A DNA stretch of 64,000 nt from Chitinophaga sp. MM2321 (GCF_964033635.1 NZ_OZ035533.1:5365001-5429000), one strand, 5' to 3'. Positions 25,117-34,945 are shown, counted from the first letter of the stretch. Made by a program: numbers and translations. The notes: generated by a model from the letters alone, not told the origin.

Positions 25117-28100
25117 ATTCTTCCACAAGCGGAAACCACAAATTAACCCTTGTTCCGGTAGCATTTCCTGCTCCATCTGTCAGGTCTTCAATATCGAAGC
25201 TGGCAGCAACATTAAACATGCTGTTATATAAGTGTAGCCTGTCGCGGGTGATTTGCAGGCCGCGGGAGTGATGTCTTTGTTTATTCATGCTTTTGAGGGC
25301 GGTTGCTTTTTCCCTGCCCACACCATTGTCTTCTACCGTACACAATACGCGGTCATCTACTACCTGGAAAGTGATGATCAGTTTCGCTTTTGTTTTTATG
25401 TGGAGTAGTCCGTGCCAGATAGCGTTTTCCACAAAGGGTTGGATGATCATGGTGGGTATTTCCACCATATCGGCATCCAGTTGCGGATCAATGATGATGT
25501 GGTATTCAAACTGGTCGGCAAAGCGCAGCTTTTCCAACTCCATATAGTTGGTGAGCATGTTTACTTCCCGTGAAATAGTAATATTATTCAGTTGTGAATT
25601 ATCCAGTACGTTGCGGATCAACCGGGCAAAGCGGCCCAGGTAGGACAATGCCTGCTCTGTTTCGTTTTTCATCATGAATGTCTGGATGGAGTTGAGCGCA
25701 TTAAAGATGAAGTGCGGATTCATTTGTGCACGCAGGGCGGTCATTTCCAGTTGCGCCATTTGTTGTTGTATGGCAGTGCGCTGCCTGGCTTCTCTTTTAA
25801 TACTGGAAATCCGCAACCTGAAATACAGGTATATGAGCGCAGCAGCTATCAGCAGGCATAACAGCCGGAACCAGGGCGTTTGCCAGAAAGCCGGCTTTAT
25901 ATATAATTGCAGTACACTGATATGATCAGAAAAGGTACCCGCGGTATTTACAGCCCTTACCCGGAAACTATAACTGCCTGGCGCCAGGTTGGTGTATTTG
26001 GCTAAGAGAATATCTTCCGCGCTCACCCAGTTTTCATCCACACCTTCCAGCTGATAATAGTACCGGATCTTTTCGCGATGATATTGCAGGCTTTTAAATT
26101 CTATACTGATGAAATTCTGTTTATGGGTAAGCATCACGGGTGCACCGCCATGCAGTGCCGCTTCTATCAGCACGCTGCTGTCCAGTGCTTTCAGGCTTAC
26201 AATGGTTACATCGGGTGGCGGTGGCGCCACCTGGAGACTTGTGGGATCAAAAGATACAAAGTGATCGGAGGCACCCACAAGCAAATGTCCGTCCTGCATC
26301 TTTACAATGCGGCGGCGTACTTTCCGGTCGTTGTCGATGATATCATCTGCCTGAACGAATGTTTCCAGTTTTTCCCCTGGTATAGTGAGCCGGTAGAATC
26401 CATACTGTGTAGTAAACCATATTTTGCCGGGCACATCTTCCTGCATACTGAGCACCCATTCATCAAACAGCTGCCCGTTGATCCTGAGTGGGCGATACGT
26501 TTTCCTGATGGTATTAAAGATCCACAAACCATGATCAGTACCGGCCAGCAGCATGCTGTCGTTGTATTTGCGCAGGGAGGTGATATTGGTATAATAATGT
26601 GAATCCCATTTGAAAGATTGTGTGGCGGCTATTTTCCTCGTGCGTGTATTGAAGAGTATCAGTCCGCCGCCGCTGGTGCCGAGCCACAGCAGAGAGTCAT
26701 CCTGCGGTACTATCTGCATAACAGACAACGGTCGTCTTAGCGAATCTGTCAGTTCATTGTAGTGGTAAAAAGTATTTTGCTCCGGGTTCCAGCTGGACAG
26801 TCCTCTTTTATACAGCCCGATCCAGACGATAGTATCCTTTTGCGACAGCAGGCACAATGGCGTTTGTTCGCATAATGCCGGTGAAGAGAGATGTGCGGTA
26901 AATTCCCCTGTTGCGGGATTGAATAAAGAGAGGTTCCCACTCTCCTGTCCGACGACGATGGTCCCGTTTTTCAATTCGGCGAAACTCCACACCAGGCCGC
27001 GCTCTTCCGGCAAAGCATGTAATGGGTCACGTACATTATGTACATAGTTCTTGATCAGGTTTAGTTGTGAGGATAACCGGCTGAAACCCTTTCCCCAGTA
27101 GCCCACATATACGTCACCGTTAGTGGCCTGCATAAGGCCGGTTATTTCCCCCATGGGAAGTTTAGCGGAGGTATTCGGAAAGGAGGTTCTGTGGTCCAGC
27201 AGACGGAATGTTTTATTATGCAGGCTAAGGATATTTATACCATGATCCGTGCCTATCCACAGGTGTCCTTCGCGGTCACTTAAAAAGCAGTTGGTTTCAT
27301 AGTCGTAGCTGAAGCCGCGTTCATCGCTATTATCTGCTGTGATATTTACATCAAAGTCCCGGGTGTTTTCATTGTGGCGGAAGATGCCTGCTTTCTCTGT
27401 GGCTACCCATACATTTTTTTCACCGTCGGCCATCACATCAAAAATGGCATTCCAGTTTTCATTAGGGGAGATGCCTTTTTTTGCGGGTGTGGGCGCTAAA
27501 AAATCATAATCCATCAGCTGGCGGGTAGCAGGATTGTAGCAATACAATTTGCCCCTGCGGCCAGCCAGCCATACGCGGTGTTGCGGATCTGTAAATATCT
27601 TTTTGAAGCTGTTGGGGATGGTTAATACCGGCAGCTGTTGCGGGTTATTAGTTGGGCTGAATAGTTGCTTCCGTTGACGATCCAGGATAAACAATTTGTT
27701 CTCACCACTGATCCAGAGGTTACCTGATTCATCTTCCATGATGGCATCCTTCATCTGTTTCCGTTCGGCTTCGGGTATGGTCGTTACTCTTTTAAAGTTG
27801 AAAGCTTTTTCATCAAAGCGCATAAGCCCATCAAGGGTGGTGGCCCATATCACACCATCCCTGTCCTGCACAATATTGCTGCATTGCAGCCCCTGTGGAA
27901 GGTCGGGCATGTTATCTACCTTCAGTGTTCTAATAAGCGTTGTAACGGGGTCGTATACACGAATGTTATCAGGGGTGCCCATCCAGATACGGCCTTTGGT
28001 ATCTTCGCACAAACAGATATCATCGTAGTAAATAGAGCCTGGTACCCGATCGAAATTGGCAATGGTAACAAGGTTGGTACCATCGTAGCGTTGTAATGCA

Positions 28101-28321
28101 GTGCTGGCAATCCACACAAAACCTTTACGGTCCTGCAATATAGCCGATACGTGGTTACTTGCTAAACCACTGTTAATATCAAGATGCTTAAAGTAATAGG
28201 ATACATGAGGTTGCTGTCCTTTTGCCTTACCAATATATAGTACCACCAACAGCAGGTAAAAAGTGTACCTGGCTGCATGATGCCATCGTTGTTCATTTGC
28301 CTTAATCCACTTTTCTATCAT
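25115..28321 (-). CDS. Two-component-propeller sensor histidine kinase (LytS-type)
   Basis: A 1068-residue sensor. An N-terminal membrane/signal segment (about 16-34) is followed by two seven-bladed propellers of Reg_prop repeats (blade motifs such as DRKGFVWIAS and DREGHLWIGTDHGI) to about residue 720, a Y_Y_Y domain (about 745-810, ending PGSYSFRVRAVN), a membrane helix near 820-838, and a LytS-type kinase with phospho-histidine 870 in QMNPHFIFNALNSIQ and ATP-site sequences FVENAIWHGL and VEDNGVGRE. The propellers probably sense an extracellular glycan or peptide. Unlike hybrid HTCS proteins it has no receiver or HTH, and no LytTR regulator gene is adjacent, so its partner is unlinked. Confidence 0.93.
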   Translation of the reverse strand: MIEKWIKANEQRWHHAARYTFYLLLVVLYIGKAKGQQPHVSYYFKHLDINSGLASNHVSAILQDRKGFVWIASTALQRYDGTNLVTIANFDRVPGSIYYDDICLCEDTKGRIWMGTPDNIRVYDPVTTLIRTLKVDNMPDLPQGLQCSNIVQDRDGVIWATTLDGLMRFDEKAFNFKRVTTIPEAERKQMKDAIMEDESGNLWISGENKLFILDRQRKQLFSPTNNPQQLPVLTIPNSFKKIFTDPQHRVWLAGRRGKLYCYNPATRQLMDYDFLAPTPAKKGISPNENWNAIFDVMADGEKNVWVATEKAGIFRHNENTRDFDVNITADNSDERGFSYDYETNCFLSDREGHLWIGTDHGINILSLHNKTFRLLDHRTSFPNTSAKLPMGEITGLMQATNGDVYVGYWGKGFSRLSSQLNLIKNYVHNVRDPLHALPEERGLVWSFAELKNGTIVVGQESGNLSLFNPATGEFTAHLSSPALCEQTPLCLLSQKDTIVWIGLYKRGLSSWNPEQNTFYHYNELTDSLRRPLSVMQIVPQDDSLLWLGTSGGGLILFNTRTRKIAATQSFKWDSHYYTNITSLRKYNDSMLLAGTDHGLWIFNTIRKTYRPLRINGQLFDEWVLSMQEDVPGKIWFTTQYGFYRLTIPGEKLETFVQADDIIDNDRKVRRRIVKMQDGHLLVGASDHFVSFDPTSLQVAPPPPDVTIVSLKALDSSVLIEAALHGGAPVMLTHKQNFISIEFKSLQYHREKIRYYYQLEGVDENWVSAEDILLAKYTNLAPGSYSFRVRAVNTAGTFSDHISVLQLYIKPAFWQTPWFRLLCLLIAAALIYLYFRLRISSIKREARQRTAIQQQMAQLEMTALRAQMNPHFIFNALNSIQTFMMKNETEQALSYLGRFARLIRNVLDNSQLNNITISREVNMLTNYMELEKLRFADQFEYHIIIDPQLDADMVEIPTMIIQPFVENAIWHGLLHIKTKAKLIITFQVVDDRVLCTVEDNGVGREKATALKSMNKQRHHSRGLQITRDRLHLYNSMFNVAASFDIEDLTDGAGNATGTRVNLWFPLVEE

Positions 28322-28442
28322 CGCGGTCTGGGAAAAAATAGCGGTATGTATTAAATGTACTAAATGTTATGATGATTTTAAACAACTATCATCAATGTGC
28401 GGATTGTAGGATGCAACTGGTAGGAAAACATGCTATAAAATG

Positions 28443-28474
28443 AAAAAAGGACCTCTTTGCAGAGATCCTTTTTT
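28443..28474 (-). terminator. Terminator of tRNA-Glu (copy 1)
   Basis: Hairpin with arms AAAAAAGGANCTCT / AGAGNTCCTTTTTT and loop TTGC directly after the tRNA 3' end on the minus strand, ending in a T-run. The same design follows tRNA-Glu copy 2. Confidence 0.85.
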
Positions 28475-28475
28475 G

Positions 28476-28547
28476 TACCACGTACGGGAATCGAACCCGT
28501 GACTCCTCCGTGAAAGGGAGGCGTCTTAACCCCTTGACCAACGCGGC
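28476..28547 (-). tRNA. tRNA-Glu (UUC), copy 1
   Basis: A 72-nt cloverleaf: acceptor 5' GCCGCGT pairs with ACGTGGT, the anticodon stem CCTCC/GGAGG encloses loop CTTTCAC with anticodon TTC, and the T arm reads GGGTTCGATTCCC. CCA is not encoded. Differs from copy 2 at only two bases. Confidence 0.95.
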
Positions 28548-28565
28548 GTTTTTTGTTTCGGATTG

Positions 28566-28595
28566 CAAAGATAGGGAAATGTTTTACATCACAAA
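28566..28595 (-). promoter_or_regulatory. Promoter of tRNA-Glu copy 1
   Basis: On the minus strand, TATCTTTG (28566-28573) fits TAnnTTTG and TTTG (28592-28595) lies 18 bp upstream. The predicted start is about 12 nt before the tRNA. Confidence 0.7.
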
Positions 28596-28639
28596 ATTTT
28601 TTTCCATTCTTATATAAAATGCTTTGTCTTATCGCTTCA

Positions 28640-29326
28640 TCAGTGTTTTAATCCGGCTATCAGGTTTATTGTTAAGGCTACTACAAAAGTGTTGAGAACA
28701 AAAGAAAGCAGTCCGTGTACAAGTGCGGTGCGCCTGATGATGCGCGAATCAATTTCCACGTCCGACACCTGGAACGTCATGCCTATTACGAAAGAAAAAT
28801 AAGCGAAGTCAAGATAATCCGGTTTTTTCTCTTTCGGAAAACTAAGTCCTTCTGCATGCCGGGTACTATCCTGTTCATCATCATCATAAAACAGGTTTGC
28901 ATAGTGAAAACAAAAAGTAGTGTGTACCATAAACCAGGAAGCCAGCATACCACCAATTGCTACCGGTAAATAAATAGTTCTGGCAATACTGCCTGCTTCA
29001 GGAGAAAGCATCAGTAATAATACGGTGATCATGCTGGCAAAAGAAGCCAGTAATACGATAACCGTCACAAAAGCGCGGCTACCGTCATCAATGCGGGCCC
29101 ATTTCCGGATCTCCTCTACCGGACGTTTAAAGAATACGATCCAGCCGGTACCAATATAAGAGAGTGCAAAAACATCCCACAACAACATATAGAATACCAG
29201 CAGGCTGAAAGTTGTTCCAGTGACCAGGAGCAGGATAAAAACGATGAATGTGAGCCCCAGGCTAACAAGGATACGTTGAAGCGGATGGAGGCTTAGTAAA
29301 ATACCGACGGCTTGCTTGCTCTTCAT
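28640..29326 (-). CDS. DUF1345 membrane protein
   Basis: A 228-residue integral membrane protein with about five helices (roughly 17-37, 41-61, 88-110, 119-139, 203-224). The segment DYLDFAYFSFVIGMTFQVSD near 169-188 is the signature of DUF1345, a family of unknown function sometimes placed with small channel-like proteins. It sits between two tRNA-Glu genes on the same strand; each tRNA has its own promoter and terminator, so this gene probably has its own start. No partner gene is evident. Confidence 0.87.
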   Translation of the reverse strand: MKSKQAVGILLSLHPLQRILVSLGLTFIVFILLLVTGTTFSLLVFYMLLWDVFALSYIGTGWIVFFKRPVEEIRKWARIDDGSRAFVTVIVLLASFASMITVLLLMLSPEAGSIARTIYLPVAIGGMLASWFMVHTTFCFHYANLFYDDDEQDSTRHAEGLSFPKEKKPDYLDFAYFSFVIGMTFQVSDVEIDSRIIRRTALVHGLLSFVLNTFVVALTINLIAGLKH

Positions 29327-29426
29327 AAGCGTATTATAAATTATGGTAATGACACTTAAAAGTAAGGGTTTTGTGTGCTTCCCGGAGCAGAAAAACAGGA
29401 AGGAGGTGCAGGGTATGGGGTAAATT

Positions 29427-29458
29427 AAAAAAGGACTTCTTTGCAGAAGTCCTTTTTT
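29427..29458 (-). terminator. Terminator of tRNA-Glu (copy 2)
   Basis: Perfect hairpin AAAAAAGGACTTCT / AGAAGTCCTTTTTT with loop TTGC, right after the tRNA on the minus strand, ending in a T-run. Confidence 0.88.
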
Positions 29459-29459
29459 G

Positions 29460-29531
29460 TACCACGTACGGGATTCGAACCCGTGATTCCTCCGTGAAAG
29501 GGAGGCGTCTTAACCCCTTGACCAACGCGGC
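29460..29531 (-). tRNA. tRNA-Glu (UUC), copy 2
   Basis: A 72-nt cloverleaf with the same acceptor and anticodon arms as copy 1 (anticodon TTC in loop CTTTCAC); the T arm reads GGGTTCGAATCCC. CCA is not encoded. Confidence 0.95.
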
Positions 29532-29548
29532 GTGTCGTTTTGGGATTG

Positions 29549-29579
29549 CAAAGGTATGATCTTCCCCCGTATTTCCAAA
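29549..29579 (-). promoter_or_regulatory. Promoter of tRNA-Glu copy 2
   Basis: On the minus strand, TACCTTTG (29549-29556) fits TAnnTTTG and TTTG (29576-29579) lies exactly 19 bp upstream. Confidence 0.75.
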
Positions 29580-29671
29580 AAAATTTTCATTACCCTAAAT
29601 TTATATTGATTAATAGTGGTATTGATTGTAAATTCGCTCTCGATTTTTTCATACTCAAATCTCGATGTAAA

Positions 29672-30688
29672 ATGGGAACTACTCTCAAAATTGGTATTAA
29701 TGGTTTCGGTCGCATAGGCCGTTTGGTATACCGCCAGATTTACAAAATGCCCGGCATTGATGTGGTAGCTATCAATGATCTCACCAGCCCTACTGTGCTG
29801 GCGCATTTGCTGAAATACGATTCGGCGCAGGGTAGGTTTGATGCAGATGTTAAACATTCTGAAAATGCAATCAATGTGAACGGTGAAGATGTGAAGATAT
29901 ACGCACAGCGGGATCCGTCTCAGATTCCATGGAAAGACCATGGTGTTGATGTAGTGATCGAGTGTACCGGTTTCTTTGCTGACAGAGACAAAGCTGCTGC
30001 ACACATTACTGCCGGCGCAAAAAGAGTAGTAATATCCGCTCCTGCTACCGGCGATCTGAAAACGATCGTGTTCAACGTTAACCACCTGATTCTGGATGGC
30101 AGCGAAACTGTTATCTCCTGCGCTTCCTGCACCACCAACTGCCTGGCTCCAATGGCTAAAGTATTGCAGGATACCTATGGTATCGCTACCGGTTTAATGA
30201 CAACTGTACACGCTTACACCAACGACCAGAACACCCTGGATGCTCCGCACCCCAAAGGTGATCTGCGCCGCGCCCGTGCTGCTGCTGCCAACATCGTACC
30301 TAACAGTACCGGTGCTGCAAAAGCAATCGGCCTGGTTTTGCCTGAACTGAAAGGTAAACTGGACGGTAATGCACAACGCGTTCCTACCATCACTGGTTCT
30401 TTAACTGAGCTGACAACCATCCTCAACAAAAAAGTAACGGTTGATGAGGTGAATGCAGCCATGAAAGCAGCTGCCAATGAATCTTTCGGTTATACCGAAG
30501 ATGAAATTGTAAGCTCTGATATCATCGGTATCAACTTCGGTTCACTGTTTGACGCTACGCAAACTAAAGTGATCACCGTAGGCGAACACCAGATGGTTAA
30601 AACCGTATCCTGGTACGATAACGAAATGAGCTATGTATCACAACTGGTGCGTACTGTGAAGTACTTCGCCGGTCTGATCAGCAAATAA
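29672..30688 (+). CDS. gapA: Glyceraldehyde-3-phosphate dehydrogenase, type I
   Basis: A 338-residue glycolytic enzyme that oxidises glyceraldehyde-3-phosphate with NAD and phosphate. The start is ATG 29672, which gives the normal N-terminus ([16 protein letters not shown]); the longer open frame upstream begins in the tRNA region and is not coding. The NAD-binding motif is at 8-16, catalytic Cys153 in SCASCTTNC, and the activating histidine in [10 protein letters not shown] near 178-187. It precedes pgk by 161 bp with a hairpin between, so the two glycolytic genes are linked but may be separately controlled. Confidence 0.96.
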   Translation: MGTTLKIGINGFGRIGRLVYRQIYKMPGIDVVAINDLTSPTVLAHLLKYDSAQGRFDADVKHSENAINVNGEDVKIYAQRDPSQIPWKDHGVDVVIECTGFFADRDKAAAHITAGAKRVVISAPATGDLKTIVFNVNHLILDGSETVISCASCTTNCLAPMAKVLQDTYGIATGLMTTVHAYTNDQNTLDAPHPKGDLRRARAAAANIVPNSTGAAKAIGLVLPELKGKLDGNAQRVPTITGSLTELTTILNKKVTVDEVNAAMKAAANESFGYTEDEIVSSDIIGINFGSLFDATQTKVITVGEHQMVKTVSWYDNEMSYVSQLVRTVKYFAGLISK

Positions 30689-30699
30689 TTATATAAGTA

Positions 30700-30719
30700 C
30701 TCCCGGTGCAAACCGGGAG
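30700..30719 (+). terminator. GC-rich hairpin after gapA
   Basis: CTCCCGGT (30700-30707) pairs with ACCGGGAG (30712-30719) around the loop GCAA, 11 bp after the gapA stop. It is followed by a mixed A/T stretch rather than a clean T-run, so it may be a partial terminator or mRNA stabiliser between gapA and pgk. Confidence 0.55.
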
Positions 30720-30849
30720 ACTTTATATTCCGTGGAACTACACCATAGCAGCAATATGCCAGATAACTTTTGGTTGAATACTTGCTTTGTGCTGTGGATC
30801 CGCGGTTTTTTTTATTGACTTAACCTTTCCGTTATTTAAATTGAGCTTT

Positions 30850-32043
30850 ATGAGTAAATTCTCCGATTATAACTTCAATGGCCGCAAAGCCCTGGTACGC
30901 GTGGATTTCAACGTCCCCCTGAACGATAAATTCGACATCACCGACGATAACCGTATGCGTGCTGCTGTACCTACCATCAAAAAGATCCTGAAAGATGGCG
31001 GCGCCGTTATACTCATGTCCCACCTTGGCCGCCCTAAAGATGGCCCTACCGATAAATATTCCTTAAAACACCTCGTATACCACCTCATCTCCCTGCTGGA
31101 CGGCACTACCGTAAAGTTTGCGGAAGACTGCGTAGGTCCCGTTGCTGAAAAAGCCGCTGCTGACCTGCAAATGGGCGAAGTACTGCTGTTGGAAAACCTG
31201 CGCTTTCACAAACAGGAAGAAAAAGGCGATGCCACTTTTGCAGAACAACTATCTAAACTGGGCAACACATATGTAAATGACGCATTCGGTACCGCCCACC
31301 GTGCACACGCTTCCACAGCGGTTATTGCACAATACTTCGCACCGGAAGACCGTATGTTCGGTCTCCTCATGGAAGCAGAAGTAACCAATGCAGAGAAAGT
31401 ACTGAACAGTGCCGAATCTCCTTTCACCGCTATCCTTGGCGGCGCGAAAGTAAGCGATAAAATACTGATCATCGAAACCCTGATGGATCGTGCCAATAAC
31501 ATCATCATTGGTGGTGGTATGGCTTTTACCTTCCTGAAAGCACAGGGTAAAGAAATCGGCAACTCACTCTGCGAAAACGACAAACTGGACCTGGCCAACG
31601 AATTGCTGGAGAAAGCTACTGTAAAAGGTGTTCAACTGATACTCCCTGTTGATTCCGTTGCAGCGGATAAATTTGCAGAAGATGCAGCCACACAAACTGT
31701 TTCCAACGATAATATTCCCGCCGGATGGATGGGCCTCGACATAGGACCTAAGTCCATCGCACTTTTCAGCCAGACCATCCAGGCCTCCAGAACCATTTTA
31801 TGGAACGGGCCAATGGGCGTGTTTGAAATGAAAGCTTTCCAGGCAGGTACCAAAGGTGTTGCTGATGCCATCGTTACCGCTACTGAAAAAGGAGCGTTTT
31901 CACTGGTAGGCGGCGGCGACTCTGTTGCAGCTGTCAATAAATTCGGACTGGCCGATAAAGTAAGCTATGTATCTACCGGTGGTGGCGCTATGCTCGAGTT
32001 CTTTGAAGGAAAAGAACTGCCCGGAATCGCAGCCATCGCATAA
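30850..32043 (+). CDS. pgk: Phosphoglycerate kinase
   Basis: A 397-residue enzyme forming ATP and 3-phosphoglycerate from 1,3-bisphosphoglycerate. ATG 30850 gives the standard start ([24 protein letters not shown] without the upstream ~20 unconserved residues). Substrate-binding motifs VRVDFNVPL and SHLGRPK, the nucleotide-binding GGAKVSDK and the C-terminal [13 protein letters not shown] are all present. Full length. It is followed by palindrome 6. Confidence 0.96.
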   Translation: MSKFSDYNFNGRKALVRVDFNVPLNDKFDITDDNRMRAAVPTIKKILKDGGAVILMSHLGRPKDGPTDKYSLKHLVYHLISLLDGTTVKFAEDCVGPVAEKAAADLQMGEVLLLENLRFHKQEEKGDATFAEQLSKLGNTYVNDAFGTAHRAHASTAVIAQYFAPEDRMFGLLMEAEVTNAEKVLNSAESPFTAILGGAKVSDKILIIETLMDRANNIIIGGGMAFTFLKAQGKEIGNSLCENDKLDLANELLEKATVKGVQLILPVDSVAADKFAEDAATQTVSNDNIPAGWMGLDIGPKSIALFSQTIQASRTILWNGPMGVFEMKAFQAGTKGVADAIVTATEKGAFSLVGGGDSVAAVNKFGLADKVSYVSTGGGAMLEFFEGKELPGIAAIA

Positions 32044-32047
32044 TTGA

Positions 32048-32140
32048 GAGATTTTGTTATTTTGTTATTTAGATATTTAGCTTCAGTGGAAAATCTACCA
32101 TTGAAACGAAATATCTAAATACATAAATAGCAAAATCTCT
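32048..32140. repeat. Long palindrome 6 (about 42-bp imperfect arms)
   Basis: The arms 32048-32090 and 32098-32140 are reverse complements with about five mismatches and end inward in TTCAGTGG/CCATTGAA. It shares ATATCTAAATA and CCATTGAAAC with palindrome 4. It lies between pgk and the antiporter, both plus strand. Confidence 0.85.
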
Positions 32141-32159
32141 TTCTCATTATACCCCCAAT

Positions 32160-33593
32160 ATGAAAAAACGCCTCCTCTTCTATCCTGTTATCATTGGCAT
32201 TTTTGCAGCATTGATCTGGGTGATACTGCAACAGGGGCAATTGCTGCCTGTTAAGCAGAAAGTGGTCGTTGCAACCACCGCTGCCGCAGGTACTGCTACC
32301 ACAATAACAGCAACTCCAGGTACAGGTTCCTGGTGGCAATACCTGGATAACCTGCAACATCCGCTTAGCCTGTTACTGTTACAGATCATTATGATCATGC
32401 TGGCTTCCCGCCTGTTTGGCATCCTGGCCAATAAAGTAAAACAACCGGCAGTAGTAGGTGAAATCATTGCCGGCGTGTTACTCGGCCCTTCTTTACTGGG
32501 CTGGATTACACCGTCGTTCTCCTCCTTTCTGTTTCCTGCCGACTCTTTAAGGAATTTACAGTTCCTCAGCCAGATAGGATTGGCCTTTTTTATGTTCATT
32601 GTAGGTATGGAGCTGGACATCAGTAAAATCAGGAATAAAGCACATGATGCGGTCATGATCAGTCATGCCAGCATCATTATACCCTTTTTCCTGGGCGTTT
32701 CGCTGGCCTATTTCCTCTTTACCGGCTTTGCACCTGCATCGGTAAGTTTTCTCTCTTTCGCCCTGTTTATGGGCATCGCCATGAGCATTACCGCATTTCC
32801 GGTGCTGGCACGTATTGTTCAGGAAAGAAAGCTGACCGGTACGCCATTGGGTACCATGGCTATTACCTGCGCCGCAGCAGATGATGTCACCGCCTGGTGT
32901 ATATTGGCTGTGGTGGTGGCTATCGTAAAAGCCGGCGGAGTATTGAGCGCCGTTGTCACCATTGTACTCGCCATTGTTTTTGTCATGTTTATGCTGATGC
33001 TGGTACGTCCCTGGCTGGATAAAACCATAAACAGGCAAATTGCAAAAGGCCAGCAGAAAGCGGCTATATCGCTGGTATTTTTTGTGCTCCTCGTGGCTGC
33101 TTGGCTGGCGGAGGTTATTGGTATCCATGCCTTATTCGGCGCGTTCCTGGCAGGTGTGATCATGCCACAGCAGGCTGGTATCAAACAACTGCTGACAGAT
33201 AAGCTGGAAGATGTAAGCGTTTTGCTATTACTCCCTATCTTCTTTGTGTATACGGGTTTAAGAACCCAGGTAGGACTTCTTAACCAGGGGCATTTGTGGG
33301 TGGTGTTTGGTATGATCATGACGGTGGCGGTAGTTGGGAAATTTGGTGGCAGCACCCTTACAGCGCGGTTGATGGGACAGTCATGGAAGCAGTCAGTATC
33401 TATAGGGGCGCTCATGAATACCCGCGGTCTGATGGAACTGGTGGTGCTTAATATTGGCTACGATCTTGGTATTTTATCTCCCGAAATATTTGCTATGATG
33501 GTATTAATGGCACTGACTACCACCTTGATGACCGGGCCTATACTGGACCTCGTAGCCTATTGTGAAAAGAAAAAAGGAATATTGGCGGTGTAG
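32160..33593 (+). CDS. CPA2-family cation:proton antiporter
   Basis: A 477-residue membrane protein. One N-terminal helix (about 7-24) and an Ala/Thr-rich linker precede the KefB/NapA-like core of about 12-13 helices. Family signs: KQPAVVGEIIAGVLLGPSLLG near 95-115, FLSQIGLAFFMFIVGMELD near 135-153, and the ion-binding region TCAAADDVTAW near 237-247 with adjacent aspartates. There is no C-terminal RCK/TrkA domain, so it is not a complete Kef-type channel. Probable role: Na+ or K+ export coupled to proton entry. Ends just before a strong bidirectional terminator. Confidence 0.92.
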   Translation: MKKRLLFYPVIIGIFAALIWVILQQGQLLPVKQKVVVATTAAAGTATTITATPGTGSWWQYLDNLQHPLSLLLLQIIMIMLASRLFGILANKVKQPAVVGEIIAGVLLGPSLLGWITPSFSSFLFPADSLRNLQFLSQIGLAFFMFIVGMELDISKIRNKAHDAVMISHASIIIPFFLGVSLAYFLFTGFAPASVSFLSFALFMGIAMSITAFPVLARIVQERKLTGTPLGTMAITCAAADDVTAWCILAVVVAIVKAGGVLSAVVTIVLAIVFVMFMLMLVRPWLDKTINRQIAKGQQKAAISLVFFVLLVAAWLAEVIGIHALFGAFLAGVIMPQQAGIKQLLTDKLEDVSVLLLLPIFFVYTGLRTQVGLLNQGHLWVVFGMIMTVAVVGKFGGSTLTARLMGQSWKQSVSIGALMNTRGLMELVVLNIGYDLGILSPEIFAMMVLMALTTTLMTGPILDLVAYCEKKKGILAV

Positions 33594-33614
33594 TTATCTA
33601 TCTATATAAAACAT

Positions 33615-33653
33615 AAAAAATCCCGTGTCTGCTGAGCCGACACGGGATTTTTT
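33615..33653. terminator. Bidirectional terminator
   Basis: AAAAAATCCCGTGTC (33615-33629) and GACACGGGATTTTTT (33639-33653) form a perfect 15-bp stem with a 9-nt loop, with A-run and T-run on both sides. It serves both the convergent antiporter and transglycosylase genes. Confidence 0.93.
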
Positions 33654-33669
33654 CATATTGAATAACTGA

Positions 33670-34935
33670 TTACTTTTTTGCAATTGGCCTTTTGGTAGCT
33701 GTATGCTTCTTGGCAACGGTGTGTTTTTTTGTAGCTGTATGATGCCGGGTGGTGGTAGCTTTTTTAACTACGGGGCTTTTTACAGCCATTTTCGCCGGAG
33801 GCGGAAATTTGCTTTTATCCACGCCTATTGCCTTATCATCCAGGGTCAGCTGTACAGATTCTTTCAGCATTTCATCTTTCTCAGCCATGAACTGTTTCAT
33901 CTTTTCCTGGGGAATACGCAGGTCATAGTTGTTCTCGGGGCTTGCCATCGCTTTGGCAAAACCGGGATTAAAGCGGTCCAGCTGGGCTACTGACATATCC
34001 AGTTTTTTAGCAATTGCTTCCAATCTGTATTTGCCGGTAACATTTATTTCTACGGTACTGAAGATTTCATCTTCTGTCAATGGTCCTCTTGCAACGGGAG
34101 CAGCAAAGCTTCCGTTTTCAGTGGGCTGTGCGGCCAAAGTGTTATCGTCGCTTACACCAAAGAAGTTGTTGAATCTGTCGAGGATATAACCGGTAGCGAT
34201 AAATTTATATACATGATTACGTGATTCTGCGGGCAGGAAATACTGCATACCCCAGAAATCTTCACGGCCGCTGGCTTTCATAGCGCGTTGTACGCCGCCG
34301 GCGCCGCAGTTATAGGCGGCTACTACCAGTAACCAGTCACCAAACTGATCATACAGTTTGTTGAGAAACTGTGCTGCAGCCAGGGTAGATTTATAGAAAT
34401 CCTTTCTTTCATCCACCTTTTTACCTACGCTCAAACCGAAGATGCGGGCAGTACCGGCCATAAATTGCCAGGCGCCTACCGCTCCTACCCTTGAACGTGC
34501 ATTGGTATTAAAGCTGGATTCTATGACTGCGAGGTATTTCATTTCCTCGGGGATACCGTGTTCGCGGAAAACTTTTTCCACCATAGCGAAATAGGGTTGT
34601 CCCTTTTCGATCATTATCTGAAGATGCTGACTGTACCTGGTGGCGTAGTTATTTACATAGCCGGCAACAAGATTGTTATTGATCTGTTCATACACTTTCG
34701 GGCTGCCGATCGTGTTGGGCAGGCTTTCTGCTGCTTTCTTTACCGCGATAGAGGTAGGGGAAATATGTACAACTGTATCTTTTGGTAAATGTACCTTACG
34801 ATTCAATTTTATGATACTGGTGTCTGGTGCTGCTGTGGCAGGCACCGTCTCTTTAGGTACGCTATTGCTACCCATTACCTCTACACTCCCTAAACACAAG
34901 GCCGGCAACAGCAACAGTAAAAAGATTTTTTGCAT
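33670..34935 (-). CDS. mltD: Membrane-bound lytic transglycosylase (MltD-like) with LysM
   Basis: A 421-residue exported enzyme that cuts peptidoglycan glycan strands. ATG 34935 gives a good signal peptide (QKIFLLLLLPALCLG); an earlier TTG is rejected. The SLT domain spans about 100-250: YLAVIESSFNTNARSRVGA with the catalytic glutamate near 142, then GAWQFMAGTA and the NCG motif VVAAYNCGAGGVQRA. A single LysM-like repeat follows at about 285-335 (GKYRLEAIAKKLDMSVAQL...). The tail is rich in Lys, Thr and His and may bind the wall. It begins 11 bp after gatA and is likely read from the tatA-gatA promoter. Confidence 0.9.
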   Translation of the reverse strand: MQKIFLLLLLPALCLGSVEVMGSNSVPKETVPATAAPDTSIIKLNRKVHLPKDTVVHISPTSIAVKKAAESLPNTIGSPKVYEQINNNLVAGYVNNYATRYSQHLQIMIEKGQPYFAMVEKVFREHGIPEEMKYLAVIESSFNTNARSRVGAVGAWQFMAGTARIFGLSVGKKVDERKDFYKSTLAAAQFLNKLYDQFGDWLLVVAAYNCGAGGVQRAMKASGREDFWGMQYFLPAESRNHVYKFIATGYILDRFNNFFGVSDDNTLAAQPTENGSFAAPVARGPLTEDEIFSTVEINVTGKYRLEAIAKKLDMSVAQLDRFNPGFAKAMASPENNYDLRIPQEKMKQFMAEKDEMLKESVQLTLDDKAIGVDKSKFPPPAKMAVKSPVVKKATTTRHHTATKKHTVAKKHTATKRPIAKK

Positions 34936-34945
34936 AAATTTTATT

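Noticed and set aside
28476-29531. Genomic island integrated at tRNA-Glu
   Set aside because: Between the two tRNA genes there is only a DUF1345 gene; no integrase, and the repeated parts are whole tRNA units rather than att-type 3' fragments.
29540-29671. 44-codon N-terminal extension of gapA
   Set aside because: It begins next to the tRNA-Glu promoter on the other strand and precedes a normal GAPDH start at ATG 29672.
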